From positions 1 through 64,000 of the forward strand of contig CALUCD010000002.1 in NCBI GenBank assembly GCA_943914465.1: DNA of 64,000 nucleotides, given 5' to 3'. Below are positions 33,319 through 41,416 of this stretch, in pieces. The stretch comes from an uncultured Corynebacterium sp. (GTDB lineage Bacteria; Actinomycetota; Actinomycetes; Mycobacteriales; Mycobacteriaceae). The position numbers and the translations under genes are program-made. The notes under the pieces are model-generated. The model was not told where the DNA came from, searched no databases, and saw nothing but the letters and a program-made list of their open reading frames with translations. Position 1 is the first letter of the stretch. Every line of letters begins with the position of its first letter.

Positions 33319-36102
33319 ATGCACTCCCATAACCGCAGCGCTATACGCACCCGGTCCCGCTTGTCCGTCATTGCCCTTACTGCTTCAAGCATGGTTGCCG
33401 TTGCCGTGGCGCAGCCGGAACTGCACGCGTCTGCCGCGCCCGATGGCACAGCCGTTGTCATCAACGAGGTGTACGGGGGCGGAGGCAACACCGGTGCTGC
33501 CTACGCCAACGATTTTGTGGAGCTCTACAACCCGACTCAAGCACCCATTGATGTCACTGGGTGGGTGCTTGAGCAGCGTTCTGCACGCGATGGTCTTGGC
33601 GGCACGACGCGGCTCAGCGGTGTCGTCCCGGCGGGCGGGTATTTCCTCATCCAAGGTGGCGCAGGCGCAAACGCCGCACAGCCACTGCCTGCGCCGGATG
33701 CGGTTGCGGGGATCAACTTTGGTGCCCGCGAGGCCATTGCGGTACTGACAAACGCAGAGGGTGTGACGGTGGACCTCATCGGCTGGGGTGGTGCCCAGCG
33801 CGCAGAGGCAGCCCCGGCACCTGCGACCACCAACTCGACCTCGGTGCAACGTGTCGAACCGGGCCAAGACACTGACAATAACGCCGCCGATTTCATTGCA
33901 GCTGCCCCGAGTCCCCAGAACTCCGGCGGGCAGCCAGCACCGCAGCCGGGTGAGCAAGACGAACCTGAGCAGCCCGAGCTACCCGACCAGCCCGAGCAAC
34001 CTGCACCGGAGGTGCCTGGGATCACCTCGATTGCGCACATCCAGGGCACTGGGGACACCTCCCCGCTCGAAGGGCAGCGCGTGACCACAGAAGGTGTGGT
34101 CACCGCGGTCTACGACGAGGGCGGCAAGAATGGCTTCTTCATCCAGACCGCAGGCTCCGGGGGTGTAAAGAATCCGGGAGATGCCTCGGACGGGCTGTTC
34201 ATCTACATGGGAAGCAAGACCAACTACCCGCGCCGCGGCGAGTCGGTGCGGGTCACCGGCAAGGTGAGCGAGTACTACTCCCAGACGCAAGTCAGCGCCG
34301 GTGAGGTGAGCCTCTTGGACACCGCACTTGCGCCGCCGCGCGCCACCGAGCTTGACGTGCTGCCCGCTGGGGGCGCCGCTCGCGAGCCGTATGAGGGCAT
34401 GCTGGTGCGTCCTGGCACCTACACGGTGACGGATAACTACTCACTCAACACCACCGGTGACCTAGGGCTAGCCCCCGGCACGCGCGCGCACCGCACACCC
34501 ACCGACGTGGTGGCACCTGGTGCGGACGCGAATGCGTTGCAGCAGCGGCAGGATGGCGAGGTGGTCTATCTTGATGACGGCCGCACTCGCAACTACTTCC
34601 AAACCGATAAAGCCACCCCGCTGCCCTACTTGCTCACCGCCGATCAGGGTGTGAAATCCATCCGCACCGGTGATGTCGTCGCATTCCAAACGGACGTGGT
34701 CGTCGACTACTCGTTTGACCAGTGGCGCTTCCAACCGCTCGAGCCGATCACCGGCAAAAACGCCGCCGAGGAGCTCCCGATCACTTGGGAGGACTCACGC
34801 GCGCTGTTTTATGACGTGCCCGACACCGTTGCCGGCGACTACTCCATCGGGTTTTTCAATGTGCTCAATTACTTCACCTCCCTTGGCAAGGACGAGGTTG
34901 GTTGTGGCGGCTACCCCGACATGTACGGCAACCCGGTTGGAGCGAACCGCTGTCGGGTGCGCGGGGCGTTCTCCCAGGAGGCGTTCCAGGACCAACAAGC
35001 GAAGATTGTCAGCGCTATCTCGAAGCTCGATGCGGACGTGCTTGGCCTGTCGGAGATTGAAAACACCTACCGGGTGGCAGGGGACGTCTCCAAGCGTGAT
35101 GATGCCCTGGCACATCTCGTCGGTGCACTCAATGAGCGTGCGGGGGTGAGGAAGTGGGCATACGTGTCCTCGCCTGCAGCAATCGGCACTGATGAGGATG
35201 TCATCCGCGTCGCATTCATCTACAACACTGAGAAGGTCCGTCCGGTCGGCGAGTCGCGTATCTTCGACGACCCAGCGTTTACCCGCACTGCTCGCCAGCC
35301 ACTCGCCCAAGAATTCGCTCCGGTCGCTGGCGGCCCGAACTTCGTTGCGGTGGTCAATCATTTCAAGTCGAAGGGCTCGGTTGCCAACGGTGATGAGGAT
35401 ATGGGCGACGGTCAGGGCAATAACGCGAATATTCGCGCCGCCCAGTCGCGGGCGCTCCTAAACGTGCTTGCGCGTCAGGAAGACTGGGCGGGCTTACCAA
35501 CGTTTTTGATCGGTGACTTCAACGCCTACACGCAGGAAGACGCTGTCAAGGTGCTTGAAGCCGGCGGCTTTTCGCATGCCGATCAGGTCGTGGAAAACCC
35601 GCGGGATTTCGATCAGGCCTCGTATCAGTTCGGCGGCCAGCTCGGCACCCTCGACCATATCCTGGCCAACGACGCTGCCCTAGCGCTGGTGCAGGATTCG
35701 GCCGTCTGGAACATCAACGCTGACGAATCCGTCGCGTTCGAATATTCGCGCCGAAACTACAACGCGCACGACTTCTTCGGCGCAGGCGATGACCCGCTTT
35801 ATGGCTACGGCAACCCGTTTCGCGCTTCGGACCACGACCCGGTCAAGGTAGGGTTCAACGCCGCACCGAAAGCCGACCCACAGAACCCTGACGCGCCAGC
35901 ACCGAACCCAGACGGTCCGAAACCGCAGGAGCCGAGCCCACAGGTGCCGGGTGCGGGCGGGCCGGGTGCGGAAGGTCCAGAAAGCCCCGGAAGTTCGGGG
36001 TCGTCGATGCTCACTCGCGTGGGCGGTTTCATCAGCAACGTCGTGACAGAGGTGCTCGGGTCATTCTCATCCCTGCTCGGAATTGAAAATCGTTTTCAAT
36101 AA
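33319..36102 (+). CDS. Secreted LTD/EEP-domain nuclease (ExeM/NucH type)
   Basis: Exported protein of about 927 aa. A signal peptide ends near ASAAP. A lamin-tail domain follows (residues ~45-150, VVINEVYGGGGNTG, FVELYNPTQAPIDVTGW), then a Pro/Glu-rich linker, an OB-like nucleic-acid domain (IAHIQGTGDTSPLEGQRVTTEGVVTAV), and an endonuclease/exonuclease/phosphatase domain with GFFNVLNYF, GLSEIEN, LIGDFNAY and SDHDPV. A second Pro-rich linker and a C-terminal amphipathic segment end the protein, without an LPxTG motif. It likely degrades extracellular DNA for phosphate or nucleosides. The last codons contain a Zur box. Start at ATG 33319; TTG 33310 is an alternative. Confidence 0.88.
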   Translation: MHSHNRSAIRTRSRLSVIALTASSMVAVAVAQPELHASAAPDGTAVVINEVYGGGGNTGAAYANDFVELYNPTQAPIDVTGWVLEQRSARDGLGGTTRLSGVVPAGGYFLIQGGAGANAAQPLPAPDAVAGINFGAREAIAVLTNAEGVTVDLIGWGGAQRAEAAPAPATTNSTSVQRVEPGQDTDNNAADFIAAAPSPQNSGGQPAPQPGEQDEPEQPELPDQPEQPAPEVPGITSIAHIQGTGDTSPLEGQRVTTEGVVTAVYDEGGKNGFFIQTAGSGGVKNPGDASDGLFIYMGSKTNYPRRGESVRVTGKVSEYYSQTQVSAGEVSLLDTALAPPRATELDVLPAGGAAREPYEGMLVRPGTYTVTDNYSLNTTGDLGLAPGTRAHRTPTDVVAPGADANALQQRQDGEVVYLDDGRTRNYFQTDKATPLPYLLTADQGVKSIRTGDVVAFQTDVVVDYSFDQWRFQPLEPITGKNAAEELPITWEDSRALFYDVPDTVAGDYSIGFFNVLNYFTSLGKDEVGCGGYPDMYGNPVGANRCRVRGAFSQEAFQDQQAKIVSAISKLDADVLGLSEIENTYRVAGDVSKRDDALAHLVGALNERAGVRKWAYVSSPAAIGTDEDVIRVAFIYNTEKVRPVGESRIFDDPAFTRTARQPLAQEFAPVAGGPNFVAVVNHFKSKGSVANGDEDMGDGQGNNANIRAAQSRALLNVLARQEDWAGLPTFLIGDFNAYTQEDAVKVLEAGGFSHADQVVENPRDFDQASYQFGGQLGTLDHILANDAALALVQDSAVWNINADESVAFEYSRRNYNAHDFFGAGDDPLYGYGNPFRASDHDPVKVGFNAAPKADPQNPDAPAPNPDGPKPQEPSPQVPGAGGPGAEGPESPGSSGSSMLTRVGGFISNVVTEVLGSFSSLLGIENRFQ
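36082..36100. promoter_or_regulatory. Zur box controlling the zinc ABC transporter
   Basis: ATTGAAAA-TCG-TTTTCAAT is a perfect 8+3+8 palindrome and matches the actinobacterial Zur (FurB) operator TGAAAATnATTTTCA closely. It lies 18 nt before the binding-protein ATG and overlaps the final codons and stop of the upstream nuclease gene, so zinc repression of the azt operon is expected. Confidence 0.87.
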
Positions 36103-36117
36103 TGTTTAAATTGCGAC

Positions 36118-37089
36118 ATGAGACTCCTTCGCACACGCGCCGTGCTGCCAATCCTCGCCGCAGTTGCCCTCCTCACCGGGTGCTCATCAAGCGATACTTC
36201 GAGCACTGCAGATACTGAAGGCAATGCCACAAGCATCGTTGCCACGACCCAAGTATGGGCCGACATCGCCGCAGCGGTCACCGGTGAACCTGTGGAAGCC
36301 ATCATCACCGGCACTGCAACCGACCCACACCACTTCGAGCCCTCCGCGGCAGATCTCGCCCGGCTCAGCGAAGCAGATATCGTCGTCGCCAACGGCGGCG
36401 GGTACGACGCCAAATTGTATGCAGCAGTCGACCCCTCCCGTGTCATCCATGCGCTACCGCTTGTTGACGCTGACGATCACAACCACGACCACGATCACGC
36501 CCACGATCACGATCACGCCCACGATCACGATCACGCCCCGGACAGCACCTTCGACATTGATGACATTGAGCATGCGTGGTTCTCACCACAAAAGGTCACA
36601 GAAATCGCCCGCGAGGTCGAGTCCCGCGCAGGTGGTTCTGCCGCAGACGTTACCCAACGCATGGAGGACATCACCGAGCGCCTCGCCGCCTTGCCGCATA
36701 TCCATCTCGCCCAAACAGAACCAATCGCAGCCGGCCTGATCTACGGCTCAGAGCTGCATGACATTACCCCCGAAGGATATCTGCGGGCCACACTCAACCA
36801 CACCGAACCCCCGGTTGAAGCAACTGCCACATTCCTGGAAATACTCGAAGCTGGCCACCTTGACTTCCTCGTCTACAACCCGCAAAGCACCAACAGCGCG
36901 ACGCAGCGGCTCGTTGACGCAGCCACAGAACGCAAGGTGCCCATCGTCGAGATCACCGAGACACCCCCAGAAGGCACCGATTTTCTCGACTACATTGAAC
37001 AGGTCACCGCAGCAATTGAACAGATTGCAAGCTCCGCGCAGCCGAGCCTCCACGACTCCGATCACGACGCCGCGGTGCCGGCTGCGTGA
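36118..37089 (+). CDS. Zinc ABC transporter substrate-binding lipoprotein (ZnuA/AztC-like)
   Basis: Envelope lipoprotein of 323 aa. Signal peptide with lipobox LTGC (Cys22). Cluster 9 binding-protein features are present: ADIAAAVTGEPVEAIITG, the metal ligand in DPHHFEPSA (His71/His72), a long His/Asp loop at residues ~121-139 (HNHDHDHAHDHDHAH), HAWFSP with another ligand, and the C-terminal GTDFLDYIEQ segment. It captures Zn for the two downstream proteins. The short leader carries the Zur box. Its stop overlaps the ATPase start by 4 nt. Confidence 0.92.
   Translation: MRLLRTRAVLPILAAVALLTGCSSSDTSSTADTEGNATSIVATTQVWADIAAAVTGEPVEAIITGTATDPHHFEPSAADLARLSEADIVVANGGGYDAKLYAAVDPSRVIHALPLVDADDHNHDHDHAHDHDHAHDHDHAPDSTFDIDDIEHAWFSPQKVTEIAREVESRAGGSAADVTQRMEDITERLAALPHIHLAQTEPIAAGLIYGSELHDITPEGYLRATLNHTEPPVEATATFLEILEAGHLDFLVYNPQSTNSATQRLVDAATERKVPIVEITETPPEGTDFLDYIEQVTAAIEQIASSAQPSLHDSDHDAAVPAA
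36487..36540 (+). repeat. In-frame repeats encoding the His-rich loop
   Basis: CACGATCACGATCACGCC recurs at an 18-bp period about two and a half times inside the zinc-binding-protein gene, encoding HDHDHA units. Such short in-frame repeats can change copy number without a frameshift. Confidence 0.7.
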
Positions 37090-37769
37090 TTGCTGAAATT
37101 CGCGCAGCGGCTGTTTCGCCGCTGTGGTCAGATCTGAATTTGACCGTTGAACGCGGGGAGTTCATTGCGGTGCTAGGGCCCAACGGGGCAGGCAAATCAA
37201 CTCTCCTGGCCGCCATCTTGAAAGCCCGCCCCATCACCAGTGGCAGCATCACCGTATACGGCCGCACCGGGTATATCCCACAGCAGCGGTTGTTCTCCCC
37301 AGAGTTGCCGGTACGTGGCCGTGATTTGGTCGCACTCGCAGCGGCACCGAAGGCGGGGGCGAGAGAGGATAAGACGCGCGTCGATACGCTGCTTGCCCAG
37401 GTTGGCGCACAAGCATTTGCCAATCGGCGCGTGGGGTTACTCTCCGGCGGCGAGCAGCAGCTCATCCGCCAGGCGCAAGCGTTAGCAACCGACCCGGAGC
37501 TGTTGTGCGCCGACGAACCACTGCTCTCTCTCGACCCCGCCCGCGAACGAGACACCGTTCGCCGCCTCAGCACAACCGGTGCTGCTGTGGTGTGTGTGAC
37601 CCATACCATTAACCCCTTTTTGGGCGTTGTGGATCGTGTGCTTTATCTCGGCCCGAACGGACACGCGGTGGGAACCGTCGCAGACGTCATGCGCTCCGAG
37701 GTGTTAAGCGAGCTCTACGGCACCCGCGTTAATGTCGTGGAGGTAGACGGACGAATGGTGGTGCTATGA
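37086..37769 (+). CDS. Zinc ABC transporter ATP-binding protein (ZnuC/AztA-like)
   Basis: ATPase of 227 aa, short for the family. Walker A is GPNGAGKST, the Q-loop GYIPQQRLF, signature LLSGGEQQLIRQAQAL, Walker B LLCADEPLLSLD, and the H-loop CVTHTINPF. GTG start inside the end of the binding-protein gene; its stop overlaps the permease start by 4 nt. Confidence 0.92.
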   Translation: MIAEIRAAAVSPLWSDLNLTVERGEFIAVLGPNGAGKSTLLAAILKARPITSGSITVYGRTGYIPQQRLFSPELPVRGRDLVALAAAPKAGAREDKTRVDTLLAQVGAQAFANRRVGLLSGGEQQLIRQAQALATDPELLCADEPLLSLDPARERDTVRRLSTTGAAVVCVTHTINPFLGVVDRVLYLGPNGHAVGTVADVMRSEVLSELYGTRVNVVEVDGRMVVL

Positions 37770-38635
37770 GCGACGCGCTGCACACCACCAGCTACCTCTT
37801 GGGGCTGGACTTCGTCCAAACCACACTTGTCGCCTGCGTCCTGCTCGGCGTGCTCACAGGAGTGATGGCGCCGCTGATCGTACTGCGCCAAATGTCATTT
37901 TCTGTGCATGCGACCTCTGAGCTTGCACTCATGGGAGCATCTGCTGCACTCCTGTTCGGCCTCAACGTCGGTCTTGGTGCGGTAGCCGGGGCAGTGGTAG
38001 CTGCCATCGTGCTCGCCGCACTCGGGCTGCGCGGCCAACTGGATGCAACCGTGGGGGTAGTGATGAGCTTCGGCATGGGCTTGTCAGTCTTATTCATTCA
38101 CCTTTACCCCGGCAACGCCAACCGGGCTCTTGCACTGCTCACCGGCCAAATCGTTGGTGTCTCTGGACAAAACGTTTGGCTACTTGGGCTTACCACCGTG
38201 ATTGTTGTTGGCGTTGTGGCAGTGCTCTGGCGCCCCCTGTTGTTCGCCTCTGTTGACCCAGTCATGGCGGCGGCATCTGGGGTGAAGGTGCGCACAATGG
38301 CTGTCCTGTTCGCGGTGCTTGTTGGCATCGCCGCGGCACAATCGGTACAGATCGTCGGGGCGCTGCTGGTCATGTCGCTGTTGATCACCCCCGGGGCGGC
38401 AGCCTCCCAGATCACCGCTCACCCCGTGCGCGCAGTGTGGTGGTCGGTCCTGTTCGCGGAAGCCTCCGCAGTCGGCGGGCTTGTGCTTTCGCTTGCACCT
38501 GGCGTGCCGGTATCGGTGTTCGTCGCTTTCATCTCGTTCGGCATCTACCTGGTGTGCCGGCTCATTCGATGGCTGACCAAACGGCTTGGCACTCAAGGCG
38601 CACCAACCAGAAAGCAAGAAAAACCGCGGACCTGA
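37766..38635 (+). CDS. Zinc ABC transporter permease (ZnuB/AztB-like)
   Basis: Membrane protein of 289 aa with eight or nine predicted helices, ABC-3 family. Typical blocks: GVLTGVMAPLIVLRQMSFSVHATSELALMGA, and the coupling segment MAAASGVKVRTMAVLFAVLVGIAAAQSVQIVGALLVMSLLITPGAAA. The C-terminus is basic (TKRLGTQGAPTRKQEKPRT). Last gene of the Zur-controlled operon; its stop codon lies in the left arm of the following terminator stem. Confidence 0.92.
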   Translation: MSDALHTTSYLLGLDFVQTTLVACVLLGVLTGVMAPLIVLRQMSFSVHATSELALMGASAALLFGLNVGLGAVAGAVVAAIVLAALGLRGQLDATVGVVMSFGMGLSVLFIHLYPGNANRALALLTGQIVGVSGQNVWLLGLTTVIVVGVVAVLWRPLLFASVDPVMAAASGVKVRTMAVLFAVLVGIAAAQSVQIVGALLVMSLLITPGAAASQITAHPVRAVWWSVLFAEASAVGGLVLSLAPGVPVSVFVAFISFGIYLVCRLIRWLTKRLGTQGAPTRKQEKPRT

Positions 38636-38676
38636 GCAACGGGTTGTGCACCGAACTCCGTTTCAAGGTCCGCGGT
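38623..38676. terminator. Terminator hairpin shared by convergent genes
   Basis: Perfect 11-bp arms ACCGCGGACCT (38623-38633) and AGGTCCGCGGT (38666-38676) with a 32-nt loop. On the minus strand the stem is followed by TTTTCTTGC, so it terminates the coiled-coil gene; on the plus strand it overlaps the permease stop and has only a weak T-run. Confidence 0.65.
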
Positions 38677-38729
38677 GTATGAGGTTGTGCCCGGCGGTAT
38701 GCGCGCCTTACCGCCGGTCGACGCTCGAA

Positions 38730-39194
38730 CTAGCGAACGTTCTCGAGCTCCCAGCTCTCACCGGACGCCGGTGCCAGAGTCTTTGCCTCGAGCTCTGCAA
38801 CGCGCTCGTTAGCAGCGTTCAGAGCCTCACGAGCAGCGTTCTTCTCAGCCTCAGCTGCCAGAACCGGAGCCTGTGCAGCGTCGAGCTCAGCCTGGGCAGC
38901 CTCTACAGCAGCCTCGCGCCATGGCCAGCACTCCTCAACAGCGGCAGCGAAGTTTGCACGCGCAGCCTCGATAGCGTCGTGCTGGTCGGTGCGGGCGATG
39001 CTGAGGTTGGTCAGCGCCTCGTCGTATGCCTGCTGAGCTCCAGCTGCCTCAGCCTTGGCAGCGTCGATCTCTTCCTGGGTGACGTAGTCGAAATCGATCA
39101 CAGCCTGCTCCCATGCGTGAGCAGCTGGAGCAGCGATCGGAGCAACAGCAAGAGCGACGGCGACAACGCCAGCGCCGAGTCCACGGAACTTCAT
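38730..39194 (-). CDS. Secreted alanine/glutamate-rich coiled-coil protein
   Basis: Protein of 154 aa: a signal peptide (cleavage after AHA, residue ~27) and then an almost continuous helix rich in Ala, Glu and Gln (residues ~40-140) with heptad-like spacing, for example QQAYDEALTNLSIARTDQHDAIEAARANF and APVLAAEAEKNAAREALNAANERVAELEAK. One cysteine (Cys89) lies in the middle beside WPW. No known domain. GGGAG precedes the ATG by about 8 nt. It is a clear paralogue of the N-terminal half of the cupin protein encoded 300 nt upstream. Location outside the membrane is expected; role unknown. Confidence 0.8.
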   Translation of the reverse strand: MKFRGLGAGVVAVALAVAPIAAPAAHAWEQAVIDFDYVTQEEIDAAKAEAAGAQQAYDEALTNLSIARTDQHDAIEAARANFAAAVEECWPWREAAVEAAQAELDAAQAPVLAAEAEKNAAREALNAANERVAELEAKTLAPASGESWELENVR

Positions 39195-39236
39195 ATTTTT
39201 AACTCCCTTGAGTTTCGAATGTTGGTGTGTACCAAT

Positions 39237-39258
39237 CACATGCGTTCGTTCGCATGTG
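39237..39258 (-). other. 5'-leader hairpin of the coiled-coil gene
   Basis: CACATGCG and CGCATGTG are perfect arms around TTCGTT; flanking CCAA and TTGG extend the stem beyond one mismatch. It begins at the predicted transcription start, so it may stabilise the mRNA or be an operator. Confidence 0.5.
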
Positions 39259-39265
39259 TTTGGAA

Positions 39266-39295
39266 ACTCTAGCACCAGATTTAGCTCTCTGTCCA
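39266..39295 (-). promoter_or_regulatory. Promoter of the secreted coiled-coil gene
   Basis: On the minus strand TGGACA (39295-39290) and TAGAGT (39271-39266) are separated by 18 nt, close to the sigma-A consensus TTGACA/TANNNT. The gap 39195-39496 contains this promoter, the hairpin above, an AT-rich stretch and the next terminator; I see no gene in it. Confidence 0.6.
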
Positions 39296-39415
39296 GTTGT
39301 TATAAAAATAATCTGATCTCTGAACATTGCATTTCCGATGTTTGAAAATTACCCGAACACATCCTGTCTTAGACGACTAGCGCCAATAACCACAACGGAT
39401 AATTCGGATAAGTAG

Positions 39416-39451
39416 AAAATGCCCCTGACGGTGGGATACCACTGCCAGGGG
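39416..39451 (-). terminator. Terminator of the coiled-coil/cupin gene
   Basis: Minus-strand hairpin with outer arms CCCCTG / CAGGGG and a partly paired inner part, followed by ATTTTCT. It lies about 45 nt after the stop of the cupin gene. Confidence 0.65.
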
Positions 39452-39496
39452 TGCCGGGGTTGCCGGTCTTACGCGAGCGGCATGAATGGGAGGCAG

Positions 39497-40564
39497 TTAG
39501 CCCTCATCCACCTCCGCTCGATCGGCATCGGCCTTTGTCTCATGACGGGTACCCGGTGCGTGCTCGGGACCGGCATAGATGGAGTAAACCTTGGCGGGCT
39601 CATCGCTCTCGTTGACAAAATTGTGCCAAGTCCCGGACGGGATGAACGCAGCCCAATCCTCGTCAATAACCTGGTCTACTTCGAGCTCCTCGGGACTCTT
39701 CCCCATCTTCGCGTGGAGCGAGCCAGATTCTAACCGGATGAATTGGTCGTGACCAGTGTGGATCTCGGCACCGATCTCCCCACCGGGCGGAATGGTCATG
39801 ACGGTCAGCTGCAAGTGCTTGCCAGTCCACAGCGTGTCGCGGAAGAACTCGTTACTAACAGTGGCCTCGTCGATATCGACAACGTACGGGTGCGGTCCGC
39901 GGTCGTTGTTCGGCGCGGGCAGCTCGGGGTCGGCAGGGTGCTCTGGTGCCGCAGGTTGGTTACGCAACTCCTCAACCCGCTCGTTGGCAGCGAGCCAGGC
40001 TTCGCGCGCCGCCTGCGCCTCCGACTCAGCCGCCCGCACCGGCTGCTGTGCCTGCTCGAGCTCATTTTGCAGGCTCCTGACATCCCGGTGATAGCGAACG
40101 TCCCTCACCTTAACCTCGTAGCGCAGGTAGACAAGCTGGTCGTAGAGCTTCCAAGCCTGCTGACGGGCATCGCGTGCACCCGCGTAATCCCCCTGCGAAC
40201 GGCGCTCCTGCTCAAGTGCGATCAGGCGGGCGCGCTCTGCACGTAACTCATCCGACTTTGCACTGTGATCTGCTTCTGCAGCATTGAACTGCTCTTCAAG
40301 GGTGGTAAGCTTCGCCTCCGCATCCCTAGTTGCCTGCTCCTGCTCGGTCCTCACCGTGCTTAGGCGCACCAGCGCGTCGTCATATGCCTGCTGCTTATCG
40401 GCAGCGTCGCGAACAGCGGCATCAAGGTCACTGCCCGCCTCGGCTGCGCTCGCGACATGCAGGGAGTCAGCGGGGAGCGGGGTGGCCATGGCATAGGGGT
40501 GAATAAGGGTGGTTGCTGCCAGCGCAACCGCTAGAGTGCTCGTGCGTAGAGTGCGTGAGAACAT
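39497..40564 (-). CDS. Secreted coiled-coil protein with C-terminal cupin domain
   Basis: Protein of 355 aa. Signal peptide (cleavage after AMA, residue ~27); coiled coil at ~45-205 homologous to the adjacent 154-aa protein; a Pro-rich hinge (PAAPEHPADPELPAPNN); then a complete cupin at ~225-345. The cupin matches small cytosolic cupins: VDIDEATVSNEFFRDTLWTGKHLQLT, motif 1 EIHTGHDQFIRLESG (His269, Asp273, Gln274, Glu279), motif 2 FIPSGTWHNF (His314) and the ending YAGPEHAPGTRHETKADA. An intact metal site outside the cell is unusual for this cupin type. AAGGAG precedes the ATG. Function unknown; possibly sugar, metal or envelope binding. Confidence 0.82.
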   Translation of the reverse strand: MFSRTLRTSTLAVALAATTLIHPYAMATPLPADSLHVASAAEAGSDLDAAVRDAADKQQAYDDALVRLSTVRTEQEQATRDAEAKLTTLEEQFNAAEADHSAKSDELRAERARLIALEQERRSQGDYAGARDARQQAWKLYDQLVYLRYEVKVRDVRYHRDVRSLQNELEQAQQPVRAAESEAQAAREAWLAANERVEELRNQPAAPEHPADPELPAPNNDRGPHPYVVDIDEATVSNEFFRDTLWTGKHLQLTVMTIPPGGEIGAEIHTGHDQFIRLESGSLHAKMGKSPEELEVDQVIDEDWAAFIPSGTWHNFVNESDEPAKVYSIYAGPEHAPGTRHETKADADRAEVDEG

Positions 40565-40594
40565 GAAATCTCCTTACGATTTGGCGAACAAAAA

Positions 40595-40612
40595 GATGCA
40601 GAAAGTTGCATC
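40595..40612 (-). other. 5'-leader hairpin of the cupin gene
   Basis: GATGCA and TGCATC arms around a 6-nt loop, about 30 nt before the start codon and just after a possible -10 element TAGTCT (40626-40621). Its placement resembles that of the hairpin before the neighbouring coiled-coil gene. Confidence 0.4.
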
Positions 40613-40723
40613 CGTATTCCAGACTACGGAGCCAATCGCGGATCTACCAGGAAGTATTCGATAACCTTAATACTTTAAGGCTTCGCTAAAATCACAACAC
40701 ATACGCTGTGTAATTCCCGCGTG

Positions 40724-40749
40724 CTAGCAGTACGCCCTAGCAGTATGCC
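40724..40749. repeat. Tandem 13-bp repeat at the end of the DUF2334 gene
   Basis: CTAGCAGTACGCC and CTAGCAGTATGCC are directly adjacent. The second copy contains the TAG stop (minus strand) of the deacetylase-like gene, so the duplication lies exactly after its last codon. Confidence 0.6.
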
Positions 40750-41411
40750 CGGTAATCCGCGGGCTCTGCTCCGGCCTCAACCGCAGCAGCTGCCGCAGCA
40801 AGGAAATCCCGACGTACCTTTTTCTGCCCCAGCTCGCGGCCGGATACCGAAAGACGAATCGTGTTACCGCGCTGCGCACCGCGTTGCGCCGCTTTGATGA
40901 TGTTGCGGCGCCACCACTTCGCCGCGCCATAGCCCTCACCCACCGACAAGTTTCTGCACTGCACGAACCCACCCGAGTGCAACGCATGAATCCCCTTGGA
41001 TGACACCGCCACCTCAAAGTCAAAATCCGGCAGCACCTCAAGCGTGCCCGGTGAAAGCTGCCAACGAGGAGGCGCGAACATGCGCAGATCAAATCCCAGT
41101 GACTGCATCTGCCGGGTCGCGCCCTTCAAACGCAGGCGCGCCTCATGGGCTTCCAGCGTGGCAAACTCGGCACGCCGACCCTGCACCGCCTGATCGAACC
41201 CGTTAAGCAGTAGCGCCCGATGCCCCGATTGCTTGCGCAACCAGTTGCGGGTCGGTTTGTCTTTGGCCAGGTGCCACCGCGTGTCAATATGAGGCGCGAC
41301 CAGGAGCGACACCGGAACTTCCGCCCGGTCTAGCTCGGCTACCAAGTCGCGAACACCGTCGAGGGTTTCGTCGAAAATTGAAGAAATCGAGACGAGAAGA
41401 CGGCCGGGCAT
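40737..41411 (-). CDS. DUF2334 polysaccharide-deacetylase-like protein
   Basis: Protein of about 224 aa. The start MPGRLLVSISSIFDETLDGVRDLV and VPVSLLVAPHI match DUF2334 proteins, a distant branch of the carbohydrate esterase 4 barrel. Further blocks are ALLLNGFDQAV, the segment GFDLRMFAPPRWQLSPGTLEVL and the RNIIKAAQRGAQRGNTIRLSVSG ending. The metal-ligand pattern of true deacetylases is only partly recognisable (HIDTRWHL), so activity is uncertain. The ATG at 41411 is just after the stop of the oligopeptidase gene, indicating an operon. Confidence 0.72.
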   Translation of the reverse strand: MPGRLLVSISSIFDETLDGVRDLVAELDRAEVPVSLLVAPHIDTRWHLAKDKPTRNWLRKQSGHRALLLNGFDQAVQGRRAEFATLEAHEARLRLKGATRQMQSLGFDLRMFAPPRWQLSPGTLEVLPDFDFEVAVSSKGIHALHSGGFVQCRNLSVGEGYGAAKWWRRNIIKAAQRGAQRGNTIRLSVSGRELGQKKVRRDFLAAAAAAVEAGAEPADYRAYC

Positions 41412-41416
41412 GGAGG

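Noticed and set aside
33319..36102. Cell-wall anchoring of the nuclease by sortase
   Set aside because: No LPxTG motif and no charged tail at the C-terminus; only an amphipathic segment ending NRFQ.
36487..36540. Short regular repeats as a CRISPR-like array
   Set aside because: They are in frame, encode His/Asp units of the zinc-binding loop, and have no spacers.
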